Shown here piece after piece: positions 36,416 through 44,418 of a DNA stretch of 64,000 nucleotides. Made by a program: the position numbers and the translations under genes. Within the stretch, counting starts at the first letter, position 1. The number at the start of each line of letters is the position of its first letter. The notes beneath the pieces were generated by a model, which saw only the letters and a program-made list of their open reading frames with translations, had not been told where the DNA came from and ran no database searches. Origin of the DNA: Opitutales bacterium (GTDB lineage Bacteria; Verrucomicrobiota; Verrucomicrobiia; Opitutales; UBA953); NCBI GenBank assembly GCA_017531845.1, contig JAFXKI010000010.1, positions 1 through 64,000 of the forward strand. Reading direction: 5' to 3'.

Positions 36416-37252
36416 TTATTCCCACGAAGGGCGGGAACGCGGAAGAGTTCCCTTTTCGGGTGCAAAGTCATTTTCCGTATCTTCCCGCAAAAACGGATTG
36501 CTTCCTGATGCACCGGCAGAGACGGGAACGCTTTCCGAAATTTTCTGTTGTTCGCGAAGTTCCTCCAAAAGCTCGATTTCAATCTGGTCTGCAACGGCAG
36601 AGGCGAAATTGTCCAATTCCGTGCCGAGCTGGCGCGTTTGCCCCAAAACCCAATTGTAAGCAAAGGATGCCGGAATCGCCAAAAGCAAGCCGGCAGTCGT
36701 CGCCACCAAGGCTCCGGAAACGCCGGGAGCGAGCTCCGCGATGGACGCTTTTTCCGTCAGCGCGCCGAAAGTAACCATCACGCCCCAAACCGTTCCGAGA
36801 AGACCGAGAAACGGACCACCGGAAATAAACGTGCTCAGCGGGATCATGCCTTTTTCGTAGCGTGCCGTCACGCGCCCGATTGCACGCTGAACGGAGTTTT
36901 CCACGTGCCCCATACAAACGCGCACATCGCTCTCGCCCGTTATTTTTCCCCGGTGCTGACGCAATGCACGCAACGCCGAATCCAAAACTTGCGCATACGG
37001 AGAAACCGTTCCCGCAGAAGGAAGCGTGCCGATTTCCGTCAACTTTTCCTCGCGGTGAAGCTGGGCTTCAAATGCCAAATTTTCTTTGCGCAACGCACGC
37101 AAATCGACAAATTTTTGCAAAATCGTCGAAAACGACCAAATCGAGCAAATACCAAGAATCCCGACGACAATTTTTGCCGCCGTATCGCACTGCTCCCAAT
37201 ACCACATCAGAGGGCGGGAACTCGCAAAAAAAACAAACGCACTATTTAACAT
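36416..37252 (-). CDS. exbB: ExbB/TolQ proton-channel protein
   Basis: 278 residues with three membrane helices. The MotA/TolQ/ExbB signature is GGPFLGLLGTVWGVMVTFGAL followed by APGVSGALVATTAGLLLAIPASFAYNW. First gene of the exbB-exbD-tonB operon, 24 bases before exbD. The C-terminal tail is charged and ends RSRPSWE. Confidence 0.93.
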   Translation of the reverse strand: MLNSAFVFFASSRPLMWYWEQCDTAAKIVVGILGICSIWSFSTILQKFVDLRALRKENLAFEAQLHREEKLTEIGTLPSAGTVSPYAQVLDSALRALRQHRGKITGESDVRVCMGHVENSVQRAIGRVTARYEKGMIPLSTFISGGPFLGLLGTVWGVMVTFGALTEKASIAELAPGVSGALVATTAGLLLAIPASFAYNWVLGQTRQLGTELDNFASAVADQIEIELLEELREQQKISESVPVSAGASGSNPFLREDTENDFAPEKGTLPRSRPSWE

Positions 37253-37282
37253 TCAGAAAAAAAACCTTTAGGAAGAGGAAAT

Positions 37283-37701
37283 GATTTTGCGCTCCCGCTT
37301 TCAAGGTTTTATTCCGAAATTCTATTCACAAAAGGGAAAAGCCCGGACACGGGCGCACAAATTACGCAGCTTTCCCTGCGGGACCCGAAAGCGGGCGACC
37401 TGTTCGCCGTCACGAAAATACGCGATGCCTCGCAGGAGGAACGCTCGCTTGAGCTCGTTCGCCGTTGCATCACGGATCTGTCCCCGCGCGAAGTCGAAGA
37501 AATCGCCTTGCCGGACTTTCTCGAAATTGCCGGAAAGGTGAATGCCGGTGCGCCGGGTTTTCCGCAACGGAGCTCCGCAGAGGCTACTTAATTCTCGCGG
37601 ACGCTACCGGATGGCAACCGAGCGAGATTTCGGACTTGGACGTTTCCGACTTCGTCAACTACCTGCTCTTAATCAAAGAGGCACGGGACAAAGCGAACTG
37701 A
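37283..37701 (+). pseudogene. Phage tail-assembly chaperone remnant with a -1 frameshift site
   Basis: Frame 1 (37283-37591) reads EILFTKGKSPDTGAQITQLS, LRDPKAGDLFAVTKIRDAS, RCITDLSPREVEEIALPDFL, which matches the tail-chaperone E type (it...LR.P.aGDL; l.gls..E...L...D). It has no start codon in frame; a good site AGAGGAA-ATG at 37281 is in another frame, so one indel has broken the 5' end. Near its end the heptamer GGGTTTT (37555-37561) is in the X XXY YYZ register, and a -1 slip there continues as SATELRRGYLILADATGWQP to 37701, the usual extended chaperone form. A phage origin is inferred. Confidence 0.6.
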
Positions 37702-37707
37702 GGAATC

Positions 37708-38481
37708 TTAAGCAAGGGCTTTTGTTAGGAAGCCTACCAGCGCAGCAACACTTACCAATAAAATCGTGGTGAACAGCAAAGAGAATACGGTAATGAGGGT
37801 AAAAACAAGAGCCACGACCGAAAGCTCTAAAAAGAGCACGATGCAACGAGCCAACGGGCGTTGTGTTAGCCACTGCGTTTTCATAAACGGGAAACTCGAA
37901 AGACGAAATTTAGTCGCGCATACGCAGACAAGCAGAACCGGAAGAAACATGCACCAAACACCTATACCTGCGGACAAATCTTCCGATCCGGGATGCATCC
38001 AATACCCGAACATTCCGCAAGAGACCGCAAAAACAATAACCTTGGCAACGGCAGATTCGTGCCGTTCGACGAACCGGGATAAGGCTTCGATTTTTTTGCG
38101 CAAAACCGAATCCGTTTTCACCTTGTCAGGAGCAGGATTTCGAGGCTCTTGCAAAGAACATCTGTACCGGCAAAAGAAGTACAGTGTTCTTATTCCGAAG
38201 CAAACAGAGGCGATTAGGAAAGCACAAGCAAACATCATCGCAACGGCGATTCCGTCGCGAGAGGAAAACACCGTGTCAAAAACAGCACAAACGCCAAGGG
38301 ACCCGATAATCGAAAGAAACGAGCCGGCGCACCATGAGGCGGCGCGCAGCGACTTTGAGCGCAACGTCTTTGAATCAGCGATCTCTACCGAGCAAGCATT
38401 CATTCGAGTCTCAAGATAGAAAAACACGTAAAAAAACGCAATAACGATGTCCACGACAGGAACAGCTCTTACTTTTTCCAT
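37708..38481 (-). CDS. Membrane protein of unknown function inserted in the phage remnant
   Basis: 257 residues from ATG 38481; the frame extends to 38583, but that part is antisense to the tape-measure remnant. Hydrophobic helices lie near residues 10-22, 53-75, 85-110, 155-172, 178-198 and 213-250 (VVALVFTLITVFSLLFTTILLV), with a basic cytoplasmic loop between. No family recognised. It lies opposite in strand between two phage fragments and contains no CGGGAACG, so it is likely imported cargo. Confidence 0.6.
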   Translation of the reverse strand: MEKVRAVPVVDIVIAFFYVFFYLETRMNACSVEIADSKTLRSKSLRAASWCAGSFLSIIGSLGVCAVFDTVFSSRDGIAVAMMFACAFLIASVCFGIRTLYFFCRYRCSLQEPRNPAPDKVKTDSVLRKKIEALSRFVERHESAVAKVIVFAVSCGMFGYWMHPGSEDLSAGIGVWCMFLPVLLVCVCATKFRLSSFPFMKTQWLTQRPLARCIVLFLELSVVALVFTLITVFSLLFTTILLVSVAALVGFLTKALA

Positions 38482-38716
38482 CGGTGCCATTTTGGGTGCC
38501 GGATGGGTGAACGCATTTTCAAAAGCGACTAAAGACAGTTCGTCTTTAGCAGATAAAACGTTTACTGCTTTCAGCAAAGCCAAGAAAGCTGTCGCCGACT
38601 ATCTTACGGAAATGAATAAGCGCATTTCCTAAGCGACAGCGGGAAGCGGCGAAGCCGGAAAGGTGCTGGAAGAATTGGGGCTTTCCGCGCAGGCAATGAG
38701 AACGAGACGTTTCAGG
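38447..38716 (+). pseudogene. Phage tape-measure protein remnant
   Basis: ATG 38447 opens a 61-codon frame (TFSIGAILGAGWVNAFSKAT, AFSKAKKAVADYL) that stops at 38632; the same frame continues past the stop with SGEAGKVLEELGLSAQAM. Both the N-terminal region before the first helices and the LGLSAQ block are typical of tail tape-measure proteins. In phages the tape measure gene follows the tail chaperone, which is the order here once the inserted membrane gene is removed. Only about 90 codons of a gene usually over 600 remain. Confidence 0.5.
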
Positions 38717-38769
38717 AATGTTTTTCGCTTCATAGGTAAATTTAACGTTTCTTCACTAAAACAATTCAA

Positions 38770-38805
38770 AAAAAAAAGAAAAGACCCGCATTTCTGCGGG
38801 TCTTG
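38770..38805 (-). terminator. Terminator of tRNA-Lys
   Basis: Stem AAGACCCGCA/TGCGGGTCTT with a 5-base loop, followed on the - strand by TTCTTTTTTTTT. Confidence 0.9.
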
Positions 38806-38809
38806 AAAG

Positions 38810-38884
<75 letters not shown>

Positions 38885-38959
38885 AAAAAGAATGTTCGGA
38901 GAAGATGAACTTTTTCCGGGGACTCGACAAGCTTTTTTTGAAAAAAAAAGCTTTAAAGA

Positions 38960-39487
38960 CTATTTGGCGAACGGTGCCGCCTCGTTCCCGGACTCCCATT
39001 CGACAACATGCCCGGCGCGAAGCGACGCGGGAACGTCGACGAGCCGCTGATTGGACGAGCCGCGAAAGCGCAGATTTTTCGTGTCGCGCAACGCCATGAC
39101 AAAGGGACCGTCGACAAGCACGTCAAGCCACGGAAGCAGTTTTTTCATTTTTTCGTCGGAGAGAATTTCCTCGAAGAGAAATCCGGTATAGCACCAAATC
39201 GTTTTTTGCGGGAACGCAGTTTTGATAAGTTTTGCCAATTCCGCAAAGGCTTCCGCCTGATAAAGCGGGTCGCCGCCCGTAAACGTGATTCCCGAATCCG
39301 GAGATTCCGCCATAACGGCATCCGAAATTTCCTGCGGCGTCATCGGCGTTCCCGCGGCAAAATCCCATGTTTGCGGATTGTGGCAACCCGGGCAATGGTG
39401 TGCGCACCCGGCACAATAAATGCTGGTGCGAAGCCCGGGACCGTCCACAATTGTGTCGGGAACTATACGAAGAACACGAATTTTCAT
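38960..39487 (-). CDS. nrdG: Anaerobic ribonucleotide reductase activating protein
   Basis: 175 residues from ATG 39487. Radical-SAM site CAHHCPGCHN (CxxxCxxC), then FTGGDPLYQAEAFAEL and WCYTGF. It uses SAM and a 4Fe-4S cluster to make the glycyl radical on NrdD. It follows nrdD on the same strand; a hairpin lies between the two. Confidence 0.95.
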   Translation of the reverse strand: MKIRVLRIVPDTIVDGPGLRTSIYCAGCAHHCPGCHNPQTWDFAAGTPMTPQEISDAVMAESPDSGITFTGGDPLYQAEAFAELAKLIKTAFPQKTIWCYTGFLFEEILSDEKMKKLLPWLDVLVDGPFVMALRDTKNLRFRGSSNQRLVDVPASLRAGHVVEWESGNEAAPFAK

Positions 39488-39499
39488 TGTTTTATCTCT

Positions 39500-39543
39500 A
39501 AAAAACGGGAGAAACGACACTTTTGCCGCTTCTCCCGTTTTTT
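39500..39543 (-). terminator. Hairpin between nrdD and nrdG
   Basis: Stem AAAAACGGGAGA/TCTCCCGTTTTT with T runs on both sides. As nrdG begins just after it, it probably terminates partly, lowering nrdG relative to nrdD. Confidence 0.75.
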
Positions 39544-39547
39544 TTTG

Positions 39548-41755
39548 TTAGTCGTGTTGAACGCGGTCGCGGAGTTCGGCAAGCTTGGCGTTGTTCCAGC
39601 GGGAAGTCGTACCGACAAGATAGCCCGTGATGCGTTGGATCGTGTCGATATTTTTACTTCCGCAAAGTTTGCACTGCGAATAGTTTTCTTCGACATTTTC
39701 ATCGCCGCAATCCATGCAACGGTTGCGCGTGTGGTTCACGGACGCGTAGCCGATATTGTATTTATCCATCAAATCGACGATGGAGGAAATGGATTCGGGA
39801 TTCTTCGTCGCGTCGCCGTCGATTTCGACATAGAAAATGTGTCCGCCGCGGGCGAGCTCGTGATACGGAGCTTCGATTTTCGCCTTGTGCGTTGCCGAGC
39901 ACTTGTAATACACGGGAACGTGGTTGGAGTTTGTGTAATATTCGCGATCGGTGATGCCGGGGATTTTTCCGTAAACTTTTTGGTCGATACGCGTAAAGCG
40001 TCCGGAAAGCCCTTCCGCCGGAGTCGCGAGCACGGAGTAGTTGTGTTTGTAAAACTCGCAGTATCCGTTCACGCGGTCGCGCATGTGCGTCACGATGCGC
40101 AAGCCGAGATCCTGCGCTTCCTGATCTTCTCCGTGATGCTTACCGATGAGCGCAACAAGAGCTTCCGCCAAACCGATAAATCCGATCCCGAGTGTGCCCT
40201 GATTGATGACGGATTCGATCGTGTCGTTCGGGGAAAGCGCGGAAGAGCCGACCCAGAGCGCGGACATGAGCAACGGGAACTGCTTCGCCAACGCCGTTTT
40301 CTGAAATTCAAAGCGTTCGTGCAGCTGTTTTGCCGTGGTATCCAGCACGGAGTTGAGTTTTTCAAAGAAAATCGTAATGCGGCGATTTTGGTCTTCGGCG
40401 GCGCGACTTTCGAGTGCCAGACGAACAAGATTAATCGTCGTAAACGAAAGGTTCCCGCGCCCGACGGAAGTTTTTTCGCCGAAACGGTTTTCGAAAACGC
40501 GCGTGCGGCAACCCATCGTCGCCGTTTCATAAATGTAGCGTTGAGGATCGTCTTCTTTCCACTTTTCGTGCTGGTTAAACGTTGCGTCAAGATTGAGGAA
40601 ATTCGGGAAAAAGCGATGCGCGGAAACTTTACAGGCAAGCATGTAAAGGTCGTAATTGCGATCCGTCGGCAAATAGCTCACGCCACGTTTCTTTTTCCAA
40701 ATCTGAATCGGGAAAATTGCCGTCGCGCCATTCCCGACTCCGCGATCCGTCGTCAGAAGAATTTCGCGAATGATGCAACGTCCTTCCGCCGAGGTATCCG
40801 TTCCGTAGTTAATTGAGCTGAAAACGACCTGATTCCCTCCGCGGGAATGAATCGTGTTCATATTGTGAACGAACGCTTCCATTGCTTGGTGAACGCGCTC
40901 AACCGTACGATTGATAGCGTGTTGCATCAGCCGCTCGTCGCCTTCGCAGGCACTCAGCGGGCGCGGCAAATAATCCTTGATTTCCGCATTGTAGAGGCGG
41001 GAAAGATCTTCACCTGTGTAAGATTCGAGCTGTTTTACTTCCTCGATGTAGCTCTTGCGAACAAAGGGAGCGAGGTAAAAATCAAACGCCGGGATCGCCT
41101 GTCCGCCGTGCATTTCGTTTTGCGCCGTTTCCATCGAAATACACGCGAGAATGCTCGCCGTTTCGATACGTTTCGCCGGGCGGGATTCGCCGTGCCCCGC
41201 AAAAAAGCCGCCATTCAAAATTTTATCGAGCGGGTGCTGCACACAAGTGAGCGATTTCGTCGGGTAGTAATCCTTGTCGTGAATATGAATGTAGCCTTTG
41301 CGCACCGCGTCCTTCACTTCCGGAGTAAGCAAATAATCGTCCACAAAGGGTTTCGTTGTTTCGCTGGCAAACTTCATCATCATTCCCGCCGGTGTGTCCG
41401 CGTTCATATTCGCGTTCTCGCGGGTAACGTCGTTTGCCTTCGCTTCGATGATTTCCAGGAAAATATCGCGCGTCTTCGCCTTGCGCGCTACGTTGCGCTG
41501 TTCGCGATATGCAATGTATTTGCGAGCAACGTCCTTGCGCTCGGATTTCATCAGTTCGTTTTCAACGAGGTCCTGAATCGCTTCAACCGACATCGATTCA
41601 TCACCGTGATATGCGATACGTTGTGCAATCTGCATCGCAAGCGCGATATCTTCGCCCTGCTCCGTTGCAAGCATCGCCTTTTGAATGGCACCGACAATTT
41701 TATCCGTGTGGAATCCGACCTTGCGGCCGTCGCGTTTAACTACTGTAAGAATCAT
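39548..41755 (-). CDS. nrdD: Anaerobic ribonucleoside-triphosphate reductase
   Basis: 735 residues. ATP-cone at the start (VVKRDGRKVGFHTDKIVGAIQKAM), the barrel with GGNQVVFSSINYGTDTSAEGR and NGATAIFPIQIWKKK, then zinc Cys pairs CMDCGDE and CKLCGS and the glycyl-radical loop RITGYLVGTTSRWN. It makes deoxyribonucleotides without oxygen. No aerobic reductase is seen in the window, suggesting an anaerobe or facultative organism. Upstream is an AT-rich region shared with a divergent ArsR gene. Confidence 0.97.
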   Translation of the reverse strand: MILTVVKRDGRKVGFHTDKIVGAIQKAMLATEQGEDIALAMQIAQRIAYHGDESMSVEAIQDLVENELMKSERKDVARKYIAYREQRNVARKAKTRDIFLEIIEAKANDVTRENANMNADTPAGMMMKFASETTKPFVDDYLLTPEVKDAVRKGYIHIHDKDYYPTKSLTCVQHPLDKILNGGFFAGHGESRPAKRIETASILACISMETAQNEMHGGQAIPAFDFYLAPFVRKSYIEEVKQLESYTGEDLSRLYNAEIKDYLPRPLSACEGDERLMQHAINRTVERVHQAMEAFVHNMNTIHSRGGNQVVFSSINYGTDTSAEGRCIIREILLTTDRGVGNGATAIFPIQIWKKKRGVSYLPTDRNYDLYMLACKVSAHRFFPNFLNLDATFNQHEKWKEDDPQRYIYETATMGCRTRVFENRFGEKTSVGRGNLSFTTINLVRLALESRAAEDQNRRITIFFEKLNSVLDTTAKQLHERFEFQKTALAKQFPLLMSALWVGSSALSPNDTIESVINQGTLGIGFIGLAEALVALIGKHHGEDQEAQDLGLRIVTHMRDRVNGYCEFYKHNYSVLATPAEGLSGRFTRIDQKVYGKIPGITDREYYTNSNHVPVYYKCSATHKAKIEAPYHELARGGHIFYVEIDGDATKNPESISSIVDLMDKYNIGYASVNHTRNRCMDCGDENVEENYSQCKLCGSKNIDTIQRITGYLVGTTSRWNNAKLAELRDRVQHD

Positions 41756-42093
41756 GAGTTTTCTATGGGTTATAAATTAAAAAACGAGGATCTCGCCGAC
41801 GTTCCCGCAATGGAAAAACGAGGCGAACGAGAAGAAAAACTGCGTTCGCGTTCCCGACGTGCAACAAAAACTTATTCACAAATTTGTGCTCGTTTATTCA
41901 TGCGGGTTTCCTCCGAATTTTAATTTTGAGCTTGACGGGAACGCCCCGAAAAAGAGACTCATATTAATAATATTAAATATATAAATAATTAAATATTATA
42001 TAAAATCCTAACAACGTAATGATACCGATTTTTAAAGCTTTTCTTAAACAAAACACACGGCTTACAACCGCTTTCTCCTAAAAGCGCCTGCGT
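41756..42093. promoter_or_regulatory. AT-rich divergent promoter region, nrdD / arsR
   Basis: 338 bases without a gene. 41960-42003 is almost pure A/T (TTAATAATATTAAATATATA), far more than the surroundings, and lies between nrdD and a divergent ArsR-family gene. It should carry both promoters and possibly NrdR or ArsR operators; I see imperfect inverted AT repeats but no certain NrdR box. CGTTCCCG copies are at 41800 and 41847. Confidence 0.5.
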
Positions 42094-42429
42094 ATGAAAA
42101 AAACGATCCCGAATGAGTTTGCCTTTGAGGAGCTCTTGGAAGAAACTGCCGAGCATTTAAAAGTGCTCGGGCATCCTCAGCGCTTACGCATTCTCGATTT
42201 TCTGCGGGAAAACGGCGAATCCCGCGTCGGAGAAATCGTCCGCAGAACAAAGCTCTCGCAAGCGACGGTTTCGCTTCACCTCAATAAAATGCGTCGTAGC
42301 GGACTCGTTATTTCGCGGCGCGAAGCCCGAGAAGTTTACTATTGGATTGCCACCGAAACGGCACAGGTGGTTGCCGACACGCTTCACCGCAAACACGAAC
42401 GCGCGCTCGGGTTAGATCCGTTGAAATAG
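42094..42429 (+). CDS. ArsR-family winged-helix regulator
   Basis: 111 residues. VLGHPQRLRILDFLRENGESRVGEIVRRTKLSQATVSLHLNKMRRSGLV is the ArsR helix-turn-helix, followed by the wing SRREAREVYYWI. There is no cysteine, so it cannot be a classic thiol metal sensor. It faces nrdD across an AT-rich promoter and might regulate it; autoregulation is typical of the family. Confidence 0.85.
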   Translation: MKKTIPNEFAFEELLEETAEHLKVLGHPQRLRILDFLRENGESRVGEIVRRTKLSQATVSLHLNKMRRSGLVISRREAREVYYWIATETAQVVADTLHRKHERALGLDPLK

Positions 42430-42441
42430 CCGAATAAATAC

Positions 42442-42496
42442 AAAAAAAAAGCGTTCCCGCAGAAAACGGCTTTCGCCGCGCGGGAACGCTCTTTTT
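42442..42496. terminator. Bidirectional terminator made of an inverted CGGGAACG pair
   Basis: Outer stem AGCGTTCCCGC/GCGGGAACGCT holds two full, opposed copies of the octamer; an inner stem forms from the sequence between. A tracts before and T tracts after serve both arsR (+) and ilvC (-). Confidence 0.9.
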
Positions 42497-42519
42497 GCCT
42501 AAAGGCTTTTCGCTTTTGC

Positions 42520-43650
42520 TTATTTGCGTTCGAAAAGCTTGCGAATTTCGGCACCGACGATTTCGACGGTGTGCTTGCCGAGCTGTTCGCGCTTCTTAGC
42601 GAGCGTCGGAGCACCCTTTCCGGCTTCGCGGAGCCAATCCTTAGCAAATTTGCCGGTCTGGATGCGTTCGAGGGATTCTTTCATGCGCTTTTTCACGTCC
42701 GGAGTGATAATTTTCGGTCCGTTGTAGTATTCGCCGAATTCCGCCGTGTTGGAAATCACGCCGTTCATCGCCGCAATCCCCTTGTTATAAATAATATCGA
42801 CGATGAGTTTGGCTTCGTGAACGCATTCGAAATACGCCATTTCCGGCGGATAGCCCGCTTCCGTAAGCGTTTCGAAACCATATTTCATGAGGTCGACGAG
42901 CCCGCCGCAAAGTACATTTTGTTCGCCGAAAAGATCTTCGTAAGTTTCCTGCTCCATCGTGCATTCGAGCACGCCGCCACGGGTAAGACCTTCCGCCTTG
43001 GCAATGGCGAGTGCCGTTTGCAAAGCCGTTCCCGTCGCGTCTTGGAACACAGCGACAAGCCCCGGACAACCGAAACCTTCTTCAAACACGCGGCGAACTT
43101 CCGTTCCCGGTCCCTTCGGCGCGACCATGATGACGTCGACGTCCGCCGGCGGCACAATGGTTTTGAATACGTAGGCGAACCCGTGTGAGCAGCAGAGTGT
43201 TTTGCCCGGCGCAACGAATTTCTTAATTTGTTTTTCGTAAACTTCGTTGTGCTTTTCGTCCGGAAGAAGAATGTGGATAATGTCTGCCTTTTTCGCAGCT
43301 TTATCGACGGACATCACTTCAAAACCGTCCGCTTTCGCCGCTTTGAAAGACTTGCCCGCACGCACACCGATGATGACGTTCACGCCGGAGTCACGCATGC
43401 AAAGAGCCTGTGCTCGTCCCTGTGCGCCGTAGCCGAGCACAGCAACGGTTTTCCCTTTAAGGACGTCAAGCGACGCATCCTTTTCATGGTAAACTTTTAC
43501 GCTACCGACGGGAACCTTTTTACCGCTTACTGCTTTTTTCGCGGGAACGGGTTTCTTGACGGCGCAAGCTTTTTTAGCGCAAGCCTTTTTCTCGGGTGCA
43601 GATTTCTTAACAGTCGCAACCTTTTTCGTGGGAGCTTTTTTCGTAGCCAT
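42520..43650 (-). CDS. ilvC: Ketol-acid reductoisomerase with a Lys/Ala-rich N-terminal extension
   Basis: 376 residues. The enzyme starts near residue 50: VKVYHEKDASLDVLKGKTVAVLGYGAQGRAQ (Rossmann GxGxxG), MVAPKGPGTEVRR, the catalytic helical domain ETYEDLFGEQNVLCGGL and EMAYFECVHEAKLIVDIIY. It converts acetolactate to dihydroxyvalerate in valine/leucine synthesis. Unusually, about 47 residues of Lys/Ala/Pro repeats (ATKKAPTKKVATVKKSAPEK) precede it, giving a histone-H1-like tail. It lies 42 bases downstream of ilvN on the same strand. Confidence 0.95.
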   Translation of the reverse strand: MATKKAPTKKVATVKKSAPEKKACAKKACAVKKPVPAKKAVSGKKVPVGSVKVYHEKDASLDVLKGKTVAVLGYGAQGRAQALCMRDSGVNVIIGVRAGKSFKAAKADGFEVMSVDKAAKKADIIHILLPDEKHNEVYEKQIKKFVAPGKTLCCSHGFAYVFKTIVPPADVDVIMVAPKGPGTEVRRVFEEGFGCPGLVAVFQDATGTALQTALAIAKAEGLTRGGVLECTMEQETYEDLFGEQNVLCGGLVDLMKYGFETLTEAGYPPEMAYFECVHEAKLIVDIIYNKGIAAMNGVISNTAEFGEYYNGPKIITPDVKKRMKESLERIQTGKFAKDWLREAGKGAPTLAKKREQLGKHTVEIVGAEIRKLFERK

Positions 43651-43692
43651 AATAATTTGAATAAAAATTAAGTTTTAATATAAGAAAAAAAA

Positions 43693-44187
43693 TTATCCGC
43701 GCACGGCGTTGAGTCCGCGTTCAAGCGAAAGCGTTCCCGTGCGTGCCATTTCGATGATTTCGTAGTTTTCGAGCAACTTCATGAGCGTTTTCACCTTATT
43801 CGCGTTCCCGGTAACTTCAAGAATCAGGCTCTCGAGAGAGACATCAATCACCTGTGCACGGAAAATTCCGGCGATTTCGAGAATTTGAGAGCGCGTTTCC
43901 TGATTCGCCTTCACTTTCACCATGACGAGTTCCCGGGAAACAAAATCCACACCGTCAAAATTCTGCACGGTAACAACATTTATCAGTTTTTCAAGCTGAC
44001 GAACGCAACGGTCAAAACCGGCATCGTCCGCAACCACCGTCGCCGTAATACGCGAAAAACGAGGATCATTTGTCGGACCGACATTGAGCGTTTCGATATT
44101 AAAACCGCGTCCGCTAAGCAAACCGGAAACGCGGGCAAGAACGCCAAATTTATTTTCAACCAGAGCAGAAAGGGTGTGCTTGTTCAT
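43693..44187 (-). CDS. ilvN: Acetolactate synthase small subunit
   Basis: 164 residues. ACT domain at the start (HTLSALVENKFGVLARVSGLLSGRGFNIETLNVG, which binds valine), then VQNFDGVDFVSRELVMVKVKA and the C-terminal regulatory domain. The catalytic ilvB is not adjacent. It begins 13 bases after tRNA-Val on the same strand, so both may share a transcript. Confidence 0.93.
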   Translation of the reverse strand: MNKHTLSALVENKFGVLARVSGLLSGRGFNIETLNVGPTNDPRFSRITATVVADDAGFDRCVRQLEKLINVVTVQNFDGVDFVSRELVMVKVKANQETRSQILEIAGIFRAQVIDVSLESLILEVTGNANKVKTLMKLLENYEIIEMARTGTLSLERGLNAVRG

Positions 44188-44199
44188 ACTGCAAAAAGA

Positions 44200-44276
44200 T
44201 GGTGGACGCTGAGGGACTCGAACCCCCGACCCTCTCGGTGTAAACGAGATGCTCTAACCAACTGAGCTAAGCGTCC
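44200..44276 (-). tRNA. tRNA-Val (TAC)
   Basis: 77 bases with encoded CCA. Acceptor GGACGCT/AGCGTCC, D arm GCTCAGTTGGTTAGAGC, anticodon loop TTTACAC (anticodon TAC), T loop TTCGAGT. Directly upstream of the valine-pathway genes ilvN-ilvC. Confidence 0.95.
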
Positions 44277-44346
44277 AAAAACGTATATTCTTTGAATATG
44301 CCGAGATTTTCGCGTCCGCGCAAGTGTATAAATCATTTGGAAAAAT

Positions 44347-44392
44347 AAAAACCGGAGCGCGGGAACGTAAAAATCGCCGGCTCCGGTTTTAT
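44347..44392 (-). terminator. Terminator of purC with a CGGGAACG copy in the loop
   Basis: Stem ACCGGAGC/GCTCCGGT flanked by A and T runs; the loop carries GCGGGAACG. Confidence 0.85.
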
Positions 44393-44418
44393 TTTCCGAA
44401 AAAAAAAAGCAAACGGGT

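Noticed and set aside
37465-37701. An independent ATG-started gene at 37465
   Set aside because: Its first part is out-of-frame text of the tail chaperone; only the part after the slip site looks like protein, so it was treated as the -1 extension.
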